In this document: in pieces, positions 9,455-17,657 of the stretch | How the letters are laid out: the number at the start of each line of letters is the position of its first letter | How positions within the stretch are numbered: the first letter of the stretch is position 1 | Source of the DNA: Actinomyces sp. Marseille-P3109 | Lineage (GTDB): Bacteria; Actinomycetota; Actinomycetes; Actinomycetales; Actinomycetaceae | Assembly: GCF_900323545.1 (NCBI RefSeq) | Contig: NZ_OOHN01000008.1 | Span: 1,479,144 to 1,543,143, forward strand | Length of the DNA: 64,000 nt | Reading direction: 5' to 3' | The notes under the pieces: generated by a model | What the model saw: the letters and a program-made list of their open reading frames with translations, nothing else | Database searches by the model: none | What the model was told of the DNA's origin: nothing | Position numbers and translations under genes: made by a program

Positions 9455-10306
9455 TCAGCTGTCTGAGCTCGGGGTGGCGTCCTGCTGCTGGAGGACGCCG
9501 GAGGAGCCGGAGTCTCCCTGCTGGCCGTCCTCGCCTGATCCGGAGCCGCCAGGCGCGTCCCCGTTGGGAGTGGTCCGGCCGGCTCCACCGGAGCCTCCTC
9601 CCGGACCGCCCTGACCACCGGGGCCTCCCTGGCCCCCACCGGGACCACCGCCGGGCATCTGTCCGCCGGGACCGCCCTGGCCTCCGGGGCCTCCTTGCCC
9701 GCCGGGACCGCCCTGGCCGTTGCCGGGATCCTGCTGGGCGTGACTACCACGGGCGTCACTGTCGTGGCCGAGCAGCTCATTGGTGCCCCAGCCGGCCGCG
9801 AAGGTCCCAGCCAGCAGCGCCACCCCGGCAGCCGCCACAACGACGCGACGGCGGTACCAGGGCTTGCGAGCCTTGGCGCGCGCCTTCTTGGCGGCGTCGG
9901 AGACAGAGCCGCCGACGCCGATGGTCGCAGCGTTCTGAGCGCCCGGCGTGGCCCATGACCGCTCCAGTCGCGTGTCGGAGGTGGAGTTGCCGGCGACGGC
10001 GGCGCGAACCGCGCTGGCCGGCGCGTTCGCGGCGGCATGATCAGCACGATCCGCGGAAGCCTCCTCACGTGATCCGGAAGCGGCGCCGTTGCGCCCACCA
10101 TCCTGGTCCGCGTCCGGCACGGGGGCTGTCGCGGGATCCTTGGTGACATCCTTCGTGGCACCTTCTGCGACGCCGCCGCCGGTCGAGCTCTGCGGGAGAG
10201 CCCGCGTGCCGTCGTCGGTGCCGCCCTGGGTGGAGAAGCTCTCTGTGACGGCGTCGCGCCGGGACGCTGAGGTGTCGTCACCACTGGAGGAGACGTGCTT
10301 GCTCAT
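9455..10306 (-). CDS. Membrane-anchored protein with a Gly/Pro/Gln-rich outer domain, function unknown
   Basis: A 283-residue protein that I do not recognise. The first 145 or so residues are hydrophilic and rich in Ser, Thr, Asp and Gly. A basic stretch (KARAKARKPWYRRR) precedes one transmembrane helix near residues 148-168 (VVVAAAGVALLAGTFAAG). The C-terminal part is a low-complexity GGQGGPGG-type repeat followed by a Ser/Gly-rich end. The basic stretch before the helix predicts a cytoplasmic N-terminus and an extracytoplasmic Gly-rich tail. No LPXTG sorting signal or catalytic motif is visible. AAAGGA precedes the ATG. It is a single gene with its own terminator. Confidence 0.75.
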   Translation of the reverse strand: MSKHVSSSGDDTSASRRDAVTESFSTQGGTDDGTRALPQSSTGGGVAEGATKDVTKDPATAPVPDADQDGGRNGAASGSREEASADRADHAAANAPASAVRAAVAGNSTSDTRLERSWATPGAQNAATIGVGGSVSDAAKKARAKARKPWYRRRVVVAAAGVALLAGTFAAGWGTNELLGHDSDARGSHAQQDPGNGQGGPGGQGGPGGQGGPGGQMPGGGPGGGQGGPGGQGGPGGGSGGAGRTTPNGDAPGGSGSGEDGQQGDSGSSGVLQQQDATPSSDS

Positions 10307-10483
10307 GGATGTCCTTTCAGTCTGGTTCCCGGCCCAGCCGGGGCTGGCGCAGACGTTAGGGACCGGCTCTGTGCCCGCGGCAGGTCAGACCTGTGGGCAA
10401 CCTATGACCGGGAGGACCGGCCCATCCAGCGGCGCTCGGCCACGGCACGCCACCGAGCTGCCCGCGCATCTCACGAGGCTCCC

Positions 10484-11266
10484 TCACAGATCGCGGGAGA
10501 CGAGCGTGTTGGAGGCCTGGGCCCGCGGCCGCACCACCATGGAGTCGATGTTGACGTGGGCGGGCAGCTCCAGCGTCCAGGCGATGCAGGCGGCGACGTC
10601 GTCGGCGCTCAGAGGCTCGGCGACGCCGGCATAGACCTTCGCGGCCGCATCGGCGTCCCCATGGAGACGGTTGAGGGAGAACTCCTCGGTGGCCACCATG
10701 CCCGGGGCGATCTCGATGACGCGCACCGGCTCACCCACCAGCTCCAGGCGCAGGGTGTTCGCGATGATCCGCTCGGCGTGCTTGGCGGCCACGTAGCCGC
10801 CTCCCCCGGGGTAGGTGTCATGGGCGGCCGTGGAGGTGAGGAACACCAGGTCCCCGCCCTGCTCGCGCATGCCGGGCAGGAAGGCCTGGCTCACGCGCAG
10901 GGCCGCGAGGACGTTGCGCTCGTACATGGTGGCCCACTCCTCGGCCTTGCCCTCGGCGACCGGGTCGACTCCCAGCGCACCGCCGGCGTTGTTGACGACC
11001 GCGTCGACCGGGCCGGCGTCGAGCACTTCGCGGGCCAGGCGCTCGACGTCGCCGGGTTCCTGGAGGTCTGCGGCCACCCAGGTGCAGCCGGTCTCCGCGG
11101 CCAGGGCCTGGAGGCGTTCCGCCCGCCGCGCCGTGGCGACCACCTGCCAGCCGTGGGAGCGCAGCAGCCGGACGGTGGCGGCGCCGATGCCGGTCGAGGC
11201 CCCGGTGACCAGGGCGCGGCGGGCAGACGGGAGGCTGTTGGTGAGGTCGTGGTGGTTCTCGCTCAT
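10484..11266 (-). CDS. Short-chain dehydrogenase/reductase (SDR family)
   Basis: A 260-residue classical SDR. The NADP-binding motif TGASTGIG is near residue 20, the NNAGG motif near 92, and the catalytic Ser-Tyr-Lys set is seen in FLTSTAAH and GYVAAKHAE. The C-terminus (HVNIDSMVVRPRAQ) resembles the NADP-dependent serine/3-hydroxy acid dehydrogenase group, so an oxidation of serine or a 3-hydroxy acid is possible, but I do not assign a substrate. I used the ATG at 11266 (MSENHHDLTN); the frame remains open further upstream but overlaps the divergent promoter region. It is divergent from the antiporter gene. Confidence 0.87.
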   Translation of the reverse strand: MSENHHDLTNSLPSARRALVTGASTGIGAATVRLLRSHGWQVVATARRAERLQALAAETGCTWVAADLQEPGDVERLAREVLDAGPVDAVVNNAGGALGVDPVAEGKAEEWATMYERNVLAALRVSQAFLPGMREQGGDLVFLTSTAAHDTYPGGGGYVAAKHAERIIANTLRLELVGEPVRVIEIAPGMVATEEFSLNRLHGDADAAAKVYAGVAEPLSADDVAACIAWTLELPAHVNIDSMVVRPRAQASNTLVSRDL

Positions 11267-11380
11267 TGCTCCACGATACGTCCCCGTCACGCCGGCCTGG
11301 CACAATCGGCCCCGGTTCGGTGGGGCCCGCCAGGCTCCGGCCGAACCGCACAACCCGGTACCCCATCGGAAGGCCTCCCC

Positions 11381-12748
11381 GTGAACGCCGTCATCCTCGC
11401 AGTCCTGGTCATGCTCGTCCTGGCGACACTGCGCGTCCATGTGGTGCTCTCGCTGTTCGTCGGCGCGCTCGTGGGCGGACTGACCGCCGGCCTGGGAATC
11501 AGCGAGACGATGGTGGCCTTCCAGGACGGTCTGGCCGACGGCGCCAAGATCGCCCTGTCCTACGCCCTGCTGGGGGCCTTCGCCATGGCTGTGGCGCACT
11601 CGGGCCTGCCCCAGCTGCTGGCGAACTGGCTTATCGCCAGGATCGAGACCGAGGACGGTTCCACCTCCCAGCGAGCCGTGCGCATGACGACCATGATGGT
11701 GCTGGGCGGACTGACGGCCATGGCGATCATGAGCCAGAACCTCATCCCGGTCCACATCGCCTTCATCCCGCTGGTGGTCCCGCCGCTGCTCATCGTCATG
11801 AGCCGCCTGCAGCTGGACCGCAGAGCGGTGGCCTGCACGATCACCTTCGGCCTGGTGACCACCTACATGTTTCTGCCGCTGGGCTTCGGGCGGGTCTTCC
11901 TCCACGACATCCTCTACGCCAACATCAAGGACGCGGGCCTGGACGTCTCCCACATCTCGCCCACTCACGCCATGGGTATCCCCGCGCTGGGCATGATCGC
12001 GGGTCTGCTCATCGCCGTGTTCGTCACCTACCGCAAACCCCGTGCCTACCGGATCGACACCGGCGCCGACTCCGACTCGGGAGAGGAGATCTCCGGTCCC
12101 GCCGAGATCGACCGCCGCAAGGTGGCGATCGCACTGGTCGCCGTCGTCGCCTGCTTCGCGGTCCAGACCTCCCTGACCTGGATGGAGTCCAAGGCCGATC
12201 CGCTCCTGGTCGGGGCGCTCCTGGGCCTGCTGCTGTTCATGGCCACCCGTGTCGTCGCCATCGCCGAGGCCGACGACGTCTTCACCGGCGGCATGCGGAT
12301 GATGGCCCTCATCGGGCTCATCATGATCACGGCGCAGGGCTTCGCCAATGTCCTCAAGGAGACCAAGCAGATCGAGCCGCTGGTGAAGTCGGCGACCTCC
12401 CTGTTCGCCGGCTCCAAGCCCGCGGCCGCCTTCGTCATGCTGCTCGTGGGCCTCATCGTGACGATGGGGATCGGCTCGTCCTTCTCCACCCTGCCGATCA
12501 TCTCGGCGATCTACGTGCCCCTGTGCCTGTCCCTGGGCTTCTCACCGGTGGCGACGGTCTCCCTCATCGGGACCGCCGGGGCGCTGGGCGACGCCGGCTC
12601 ACCGGCGTCGGACTCCACACTGGGCCCCACGGCGGGTCTCAACGCCGACGGACAGCACGACCACATGCGCGACTCGGTCATCCCGACCTTCCTGCACTTC
12701 AACATCCCCTTGCTCATCGCCGGCTGGATCGCCGCCATGGTCCTCTGA
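11381..12748 (+). CDS. Na+/H+ antiporter family (YuiF/NhaC-like) permease
   Basis: A 455-residue integral membrane protein with about 11-12 hydrophobic helices starting at the N-terminus (VNAVILAVLVMLVLATLR). The C-terminal signature GALGDAGSPASDSTLGPT and the closing hydrophobic helix are typical of the YuiF/HI1586-like Na+/H+ antiporter group; some members have been considered amino-acid or organic-anion permeases, so the substrate is uncertain. The start is GTG at 11381 with GGAAGG upstream. It is divergently transcribed from the SDR gene, with a gap of 114 bases that must hold both promoters. Confidence 0.83.
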   Translation: MNAVILAVLVMLVLATLRVHVVLSLFVGALVGGLTAGLGISETMVAFQDGLADGAKIALSYALLGAFAMAVAHSGLPQLLANWLIARIETEDGSTSQRAVRMTTMMVLGGLTAMAIMSQNLIPVHIAFIPLVVPPLLIVMSRLQLDRRAVACTITFGLVTTYMFLPLGFGRVFLHDILYANIKDAGLDVSHISPTHAMGIPALGMIAGLLIAVFVTYRKPRAYRIDTGADSDSGEEISGPAEIDRRKVAIALVAVVACFAVQTSLTWMESKADPLLVGALLGLLLFMATRVVAIAEADDVFTGGMRMMALIGLIMITAQGFANVLKETKQIEPLVKSATSLFAGSKPAAAFVMLLVGLIVTMGIGSSFSTLPIISAIYVPLCLSLGFSPVATVSLIGTAGALGDAGSPASDSTLGPTAGLNADGQHDHMRDSVIPTFLHFNIPLLIAGWIAAMVL

Positions 12749-12875
12749 GGCCGGTCGGGCGGTCGCGGGTGCCGGCAGTGCGCCACGAACCGACCGACTC
12801 TCCGGAAGTCGCTCCTCCCGGCGCACCGGCGCGGTACCGTGTTGGTCTCACGTCACAGACGAGCAGGAGGCCCTC

Positions 12876-13700
12876 ATGCGGATCGGTTTCATCGGTGCCG
12901 GCAACATGGTCAGCGCGATCGTGCGAGGGGCGGTGGCCGCGGGAACACCGGCCGGGCACCTCCTGCTCACCAGCAAGCACGGCTCCGCCGAGCGCCTGGC
13001 CGGCCAGGTCGGGGCCGTCCACGTGCCCGACGCCGCCGACCTGGTCTCGCGCAGCGACATCCTCATCCTCGGGCTCAAGCCCTATGTCATCCCCACCGTC
13101 CTGAACCGGCTGTCCGAGGCCATCGGCCGCAGCGAGCCCCTGGTGGTCTCCATCGCGGCCGGCCTGACGCTCGAGCGCCTGGAGTCGATGCTGCCCGAGG
13201 GCACCCGCGTCGTGCGCACGATGCCGAATATGGCGGCGGCCGTGGGCGAGTCCATGACGGCGCTGGCGCCGGGACGCAACGCGAGCGCCCGTGACCTGGA
13301 GACAGTGCGCACCCTCATGGAGGCGATCGGGCGCACCGTCATCCTGGAGGAGAAGGACTTCTCCGCCTTCATCGGCCTGGCGGGCTCCTCCCCCGCCCTG
13401 GTGTGCGCCTTCGTCGATGCCCTGGCGCGCGCCGGCGTCATGGGAGGAATCCCCAAGGCCCTCGCCGTCCAGATCGTGGCCCAGGCGGTGCTGGGGACCG
13501 CCCGCACCGTGCAGACCGAGGCCCAGCGCACTGCCGAGGGCGGGCACGGCCGCACGCCGGCCGACCTCATCGACGCGGTCTGCTCCCCCGGCGGCACGTC
13601 GGTGGCCGGGATGGTGGCCCTGGAGCGGGCCGGTTTCTCCGACGCCGTCGTGCGCGCCTTCGAGGCCATCGTCGAGCGCGACCGCCAGCTGGGCGCGTAG
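12876..13700 (+). CDS. proC: Pyrroline-5-carboxylate reductase
   Basis: A 274-residue enzyme that reduces 1-pyrroline-5-carboxylate to proline with NAD(P)H in the cytoplasm, the last step of proline synthesis. The Rossmann motif GFIGAGNM is at residues 4-11, and the family signature DLIDAVCSPGGTSVAGM is near residue 230. Length matches the family norm of about 270. AGGAGG lies five bases before the ATG. It is a single gene, followed by a 180-base gap before the sulfur operon leader. Confidence 0.96.
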   Translation: MRIGFIGAGNMVSAIVRGAVAAGTPAGHLLLTSKHGSAERLAGQVGAVHVPDAADLVSRSDILILGLKPYVIPTVLNRLSEAIGRSEPLVVSIAAGLTLERLESMLPEGTRVVRTMPNMAAAVGESMTALAPGRNASARDLETVRTLMEAIGRTVILEEKDFSAFIGLAGSSPALVCAFVDALARAGVMGGIPKALAVQIVAQAVLGTARTVQTEAQRTAEGGHGRTPADLIDAVCSPGGTSVAGMVALERAGFSDAVVRAFEAIVERDRQLGA

Positions 13701-13763
13701 CCGCGAGCACGGGCCAGCAGGTCCCACCCCACTCCCGCGCGCCGACGGGGACACGTCTCGCAT

Positions 13764-13810
13764 GGAGCCACCGTTTTTCCGCACCTCTATGCGAAAAGAT
13801 CGCTCTCGGC
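13764..13810. repeat. Intergenic repeat, copy 1
   Basis: A segment of about 47 bases that reappears with roughly 80 percent identity at 21691-21740. Both copies share CCGTT-TTCCG-ACC-CTA and end CGCTCTCGGC. This copy lies between proC and the sulfur operon promoter; the other lies just past the end of the same operon. Confidence 0.6.
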
Positions 13811-13846
13811 AACGGCGTCGTGACCGGAAGCACATATCATTCTTGC

Positions 13847-13875
13847 TTGCTGTCAGATAAACCCGTCGCTATTGT
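13847..13875 (+). promoter_or_regulatory. Candidate sigma-70-type promoter of the sulfur operon
   Basis: TTGCTG at 13847-13852 and TATTGT at 13870-13875 are separated by 17 bases. The ATG of the leader peptide begins 8 bases after the -10 hexamer ends, which would make the transcript start at or within a base or two of that ATG. Confidence 0.55.
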
Positions 13876-13882
13876 TTCGGCC

Positions 13883-13969
13883 ATGACCTTCTCTCACGCA
13901 GTTCTTCTCAGCGGTGCTTATCCCGCTGACATTCTGCGTGCCCACGCGGTCATGTGTTGTCGGGCCTGA
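13883..13969 (+). CDS. Cys-containing leader peptide of the sulfate-assimilation operon
   Basis: A 28-codon reading frame from ATG 13883 to TGA 13969 whose C-terminus reads LRAHAVMCCRA, with tandem TGT TGT codons at 13955-13960. Actinobacteria are known to place short Cys-rich reading frames before sulfur genes, where ribosome stalling on Cys codons when Cys-tRNA is scarce relieves attenuation; in mycobacteria such frames are leaderless. Here the position of the promoter also implies a leaderless message, and the gene just downstream is the same one (sirA followed by cysH). Function is inferred from position, codons and that precedent. Confidence 0.72.
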   Translation: MTFSHAVLLSGAYPADILRAHAVMCCRA

Positions 13970-14116
13970 CCAGCGCCTGACACCACGGGGACTTCAACCC
14001 CCGCAACGAGGTATCCGGCGCAATGAAGCGTCCGGAAGGCCCCGTTGAGACGGCTGACGCCAACCGAACGGCTCTGCAGGCTCTGCACGCAGCAGCGCAC
14101 CAGGCCGGCCCCGGAC

Positions 14117-14157
14117 GCTCCTCATGTGCCAATGACACGCCACCGTCATGGAGGAGC
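14117..14157 (+). promoter_or_regulatory. Hairpin masking the sirA ribosome-binding site
   Basis: GCTCCTC at 14117-14123 is exactly complementary to GAGGAGC at 14151-14157, which contains the sirA Shine-Dalgarno sequence two bases before the ATG; two further A-T pairs can extend the stem past one bulge. In the RNA this would hide the ribosome-binding site, fitting attenuation at the level of translation. The region 13970-14116 holds no convincing gene and may carry competing structures. Confidence 0.55.
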
Positions 14158-14158
14158 A

Positions 14159-15862
14159 ATGACCACCACCGTCACGCCACCTGTCCGCACCGTGCGCCCG
14201 CCGCGCAAGGCCCGGTCGAACGGCCAGTGGGCCCTCGACGGGCGCACGCCGCTCAATGACAACGAGGCCTTCAAGCAGGACGGGTCCCCGCTGGCGGTGC
14301 GCGACCGGATCGTCAACATCTACGGCCCCGGCGGCTACGAGACCATCGCACCCGACGACCTCAACGGCCGTTTCCGCTGGTGGGGTCTGTACACCCAGCG
14401 CAAGCAGGGCATTGACGGCGGCCGTACGGCACAGCTGGACGCCTCCGAGCTGTCCGACCGCTACTTCCTGCAGCGGGTGCGTCTGGACGGTGGGAGTCTG
14501 AGCCGCGAGCAGCTGCGGGTACTGGGCTCGGTCTCCAACGACTTCGCCCGCGGCACCGCCGACATCACCGATCGCCAGAACATCCAGCTCCACTGGGTGG
14601 AGATCGGCAGCGTGCCCGAGCTGTGGCAGCGCCTGGAGTCGGTGGGTCTGACCACGATCGAGGGCTGCGGGGACACGCCCCGGGGGTTCCTGGTCTCCCC
14701 GGTGGCCGGCATCGCCAAGGACGAGGTCATCGATCCGACCCCACTGGCCCGGGCCATCAAGGACACCTACCTGGGCGACCCCGAGCTGGCCAACCTGCCC
14801 CGCAAGTTCAAGACGGCCATCACCGGCTCCCCCAGCCTCGACATCCTCCACGAGATCAACGACATCTCCTTCGTCGGCGTCAACCACCCCGAGCTCGGTC
14901 CCGGCTACGACCTGTGGGTGGCCGGCGCCCTGTCCACCGCCCCACGTCTGGGCCAGCGGCTGGGGGCCTTCGTCACGCCGGAGGACGCCCTCGACGTCTG
15001 GTACGGCGTCATCCGCATCTTCCGCGACTACGGCTACCGTCGCCTGCGCAACAAGGCCCGGCTGAAGTTCCTCATGGCCGAGTGGGGGCCGGAGAGATTC
15101 CGCCAGGTCCTCCAGGACGACTACCTGGGGCGCGCCCTGCCCGACGGGCCGGCCCCCGAGGAGCCGAGCGGGGACTCCGACCACATCGGCGTCCACGAGC
15201 AGAAGGACGGCCGCTTCTGGGTGGGTGCCAAGCCACCCGTCGGCCGGTTGAGCGGTGACGTCCTGCTGGGCCTGGCCGACCTGGCCGGCAGGGTCGGCTC
15301 CAACCGGGTGCGCACCACCCCGCTGCAGAACCTTCTGCTCCTGGACGTGCCGGCCGACAGGGTCGACGACGCCGTCGCCGGCCTGCGAGAGCTGGGGCTC
15401 GATCCGGACCCGGGCGCCTTCACCCGCTCGACCCTGGCCTGCACCGGGCTGGAGTTCTGCAAGTTCGCGATCGTGGAGACCAAGAAGCTGGCGGCGCGCG
15501 TATCGGCCGAGCTCGACGCGCGTCTGGCGGACACCGACCTCGAGCGGCGCATCACCCTGACCGTCAACGGCTGCCCGAACTCCTGCGCCCGCATCCAGAT
15601 CGCGGACATCGGCCTCAAGGGTCAGATCATCACGGTCGACGGCGAGCAGATGCCCGGCTTCCAGGTGCACCTGGGCGGGGGCCTGGCCACCGACGGACGC
15701 GCCGAGGCCGGCCTGGGCCGCACGGTGCGCGGACTCAAGGTTCCCGCCTCCGGCCTGACCGACTACGTCGAGCGCCTGGTGCGTCGGTACCTGGACCAGC
15801 GCATCCCCGAGGAGACCTTCGCCCAGTGGGCGCACCGAGCCGATGAGGAGGCCCTGCAATGA
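14159..15862 (+). CDS. sirA: Ferredoxin-dependent sulfite (or nitrite) reductase
   Basis: A 567-residue siroheme/4Fe-4S enzyme of the nitrite/sulfite reductase family. The cluster-binding cysteines are seen as ACTGLEFC (C-x5-C) and NGCPNSC (C-x3-C) in the second half. It would reduce sulfite to sulfide with six electrons from ferredoxin. Sulfite rather than nitrite is inferred from the downstream cysH, cysD and cysN. The ATG at 14159 has GGAGGAG directly upstream; the frame stays open to 14045, but that lies in the regulatory leader. The stop overlaps cysH as ATGA. It is the first structural gene of a seven-gene operon that also supplies siroheme. Confidence 0.93.
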   Translation: MTTTVTPPVRTVRPPRKARSNGQWALDGRTPLNDNEAFKQDGSPLAVRDRIVNIYGPGGYETIAPDDLNGRFRWWGLYTQRKQGIDGGRTAQLDASELSDRYFLQRVRLDGGSLSREQLRVLGSVSNDFARGTADITDRQNIQLHWVEIGSVPELWQRLESVGLTTIEGCGDTPRGFLVSPVAGIAKDEVIDPTPLARAIKDTYLGDPELANLPRKFKTAITGSPSLDILHEINDISFVGVNHPELGPGYDLWVAGALSTAPRLGQRLGAFVTPEDALDVWYGVIRIFRDYGYRRLRNKARLKFLMAEWGPERFRQVLQDDYLGRALPDGPAPEEPSGDSDHIGVHEQKDGRFWVGAKPPVGRLSGDVLLGLADLAGRVGSNRVRTTPLQNLLLLDVPADRVDDAVAGLRELGLDPDPGAFTRSTLACTGLEFCKFAIVETKKLAARVSAELDARLADTDLERRITLTVNGCPNSCARIQIADIGLKGQIITVDGEQMPGFQVHLGGGLATDGRAEAGLGRTVRGLKVPASGLTDYVERLVRRYLDQRIPEETFAQWAHRADEEALQ

Positions 15863-16650
15863 GCGCCGTGACCGCTGAGGGCACCCAGGTGCCCCTGGGC
15901 CCGCCACACCACGCTCCTACCGCATCGAAGTCACAGGGCACAGGCCGGGCTCCGCTGCGGCCCAAGGAGGAGCTGCGCGCCCTGGCCGAGGTCGGCGCGC
16001 GCGAGCTCGGTGACAACGCCCCTGCCCTCGACGTCGTCCAGTGGGCGGCCCAGAACTTCCCCGGCACGCTCGCCGTGGCCTGCTCCATGGCCGATGCCGT
16101 CCTGCCTCACGTGGTCTCCCGGGTCCTGCCCGGCGTCGACGTCCTGTTCCTGGACACCGGGTACCACTTCGCGGAGACCATGGGCACCCGCGACGCCGTC
16201 GCCGCCACCATGGACGTCACCGTCGTCGACGTGGCTCCCGAACTGACCGTGGCCGAGCAGGACGAGCGCTACGGACCGGACCTGTGGTCGCGGGACCCGG
16301 CCGCCTGCTGCCGCCTGCGCAAGGTCGAGCCACTGGCCCGGGCCCTGAGCGGCTACGAGGCCTGGGCCACCGGCGTGCGCCGCGAGGACGCCCCCACCCG
16401 CACCCGTACGCCGCTGATCGGATGGGACGCCACCCACGAGATCGTCAAGATCAACCCCCTGGCCGCCTGGACCATGGAGGACCTGACCGGCTACGCCGAC
16501 CAGTACGGCGTGCTCATCAACCCTCTCCTGCACGACGGATACCCCTCGATCGGCTGCGCCCCGTGCACAGCGCGAGTCAAACCCGGAGACGATCCCCGTT
16601 CCGGCCGCTGGGCCGGATTCACCAAGACAGAATGCGGAATCCACCTATGA
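15859..16650 (+). CDS. cysH: Adenylyl-sulfate (APS) reductase, CysH family
   Basis: A 263-residue PAPS/APS reductase. It has the PP-loop-type N-terminal half (ACSMADAVLPH, FLDTGYHFAET), the cysteine pairs CCRLRK and CAPC that bind a 4Fe-4S cluster in APS reductases, and the C-terminal catalytic ECGIHL. The four cluster cysteines argue for APS rather than PAPS as substrate, and no APS kinase (CysC) gene or fusion is seen nearby, which agrees. It reduces APS to sulfite using thioredoxin. It overlaps sirA and cysD by ATGA junctions. Confidence 0.94.
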   Translation: MSAVTAEGTQVPLGPPHHAPTASKSQGTGRAPLRPKEELRALAEVGARELGDNAPALDVVQWAAQNFPGTLAVACSMADAVLPHVVSRVLPGVDVLFLDTGYHFAETMGTRDAVAATMDVTVVDVAPELTVAEQDERYGPDLWSRDPAACCRLRKVEPLARALSGYEAWATGVRREDAPTRTRTPLIGWDATHEIVKINPLAAWTMEDLTGYADQYGVLINPLLHDGYPSIGCAPCTARVKPGDDPRSGRWAGFTKTECGIHL

Positions 16651-17657
16651 GCATCACCCTGACCCACACCCAGCCGGCCCCGGCCCCCTCCCCTGGCCCT
16701 GCTCAGGCGCCGGACCTCGAACCGGCCGGTCTCGCCGACCTTTCCAAGGCCCCCGCAGCCACTGAGGCCCTGGACATCCTTGACGTCCTGGAGGCCGAGG
16801 CCATCCTCGTCATCCGGGAGATCGCCGCCGAGTGCCGCCGCCCCGTCCTGCTGTTCTCCGGAGGCAAGGACTCCGTGGTCATGCTGCACCTGGCGCGCAA
16901 GGCCTTCTGGCCCGCTCCGATCCCCTTCCCCGTCCTGCACGTGGACACCGGCCACAACTTCCCCGAGGTGCTGGCCTACCGTGACAAGACGGTCGAGGAC
17001 CTCGGTCTGCGGCTCGTGGTGGCCCGCGTCCAGGACTACATCGACGACGGCCGTCTGCGCGAGCGCACCGACGGCACCCGCAATCCTCTCCAGACGATCC
17101 CGCTTCTCGACGCCATCGAGGAGGGCGGCTTCGACGGAGTCTTCGGCGGCGGACGCCGCGACGAGGAGAAGGCCCGGGCCAAGGAGCGCATCGTCTCCCT
17201 GCGCGACGAGTTCGGCCAGTGGGACCCGCGCAACCAGCGCCCCGAGCTGTGGAACCTGCTCAATCCCCGTCACCGTCCCGGGGAGCACGTGCGGGTCTTC
17301 CCCTTGAGCAACTGGACCGAGCTCGACGTGTGGCGCTACATCGAGCGCGAGGACATCGCGCTGCCCGGCCTCTACTACGCCCACGAGCGCGAGGTCTTCC
17401 GGCGCGATGGGATGTGGCTGGCCGCCGGCGGTGTCAACGCGCTGCGCACCGGCGAGGAGGTCGTCACCCGCACCGTGCGCTACCGCACCGTGGGCGACAT
17501 GTCCTGCACGGGAGCCGTCGAGTCCGATGCCGCCACCAACCACGACATCGTCCTGGAGGTCGCCGCCTCCACCCTGACCGAGCGGGGAGCCACCCGCGCC
17601 GATGACCGCCTGAGCGAGGCGGCCATGGAGGACCGCAAGAAGGAGGGCTACTTCTGA
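16647..17657 (+). CDS. cysD: Sulfate adenylyltransferase subunit 2
   Basis: A 336-residue ATP sulfurylase small subunit of the PAPS reductase-like superfamily, with the PP-loop SGGKDSVVMLHLARKAF near residue 73 and the conserved GGRRDEEKARAKERI segment. With CysN it forms APS from sulfate and ATP. The first 40 residues are a Pro/Ala-rich extension not typical of the family core. The start overlaps the cysH stop as ATGA, and the stop overlaps cysN as TGATG. Confidence 0.96.
   Translation: MSITLTHTQPAPAPSPGPAQAPDLEPAGLADLSKAPAATEALDILDVLEAEAILVIREIAAECRRPVLLFSGGKDSVVMLHLARKAFWPAPIPFPVLHVDTGHNFPEVLAYRDKTVEDLGLRLVVARVQDYIDDGRLRERTDGTRNPLQTIPLLDAIEEGGFDGVFGGGRRDEEKARAKERIVSLRDEFGQWDPRNQRPELWNLLNPRHRPGEHVRVFPLSNWTELDVWRYIEREDIALPGLYYAHEREVFRRDGMWLAAGGVNALRTGEEVVTRTVRYRTVGDMSCTGAVESDAATNHDIVLEVAASTLTERGATRADDRLSEAAMEDRKKEGYF

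Noticed and set aside
10295..11380. N-terminal extension of the antiporter frame back to 10295
   Set aside because: It overlaps the SDR gene on the other strand; the GTG at 11381 with GGAAGG upstream begins exactly at the first membrane helix.
11267..11968. N-terminal extension of the SDR frame to 11968
   Set aside because: The extension is antisense to the antiporter and its residues are Gln/His/Asp-rich noise; the SDR fold starts just after ATG 11266.
14023..14158. A second short frame or an N-terminal extension of SirA starting at 14023 or 14045
   Set aside because: The region overlaps the proposed regulatory hairpin, lacks a ribosome-binding site, and the strong GGAGGAG directly precedes ATG 14159.
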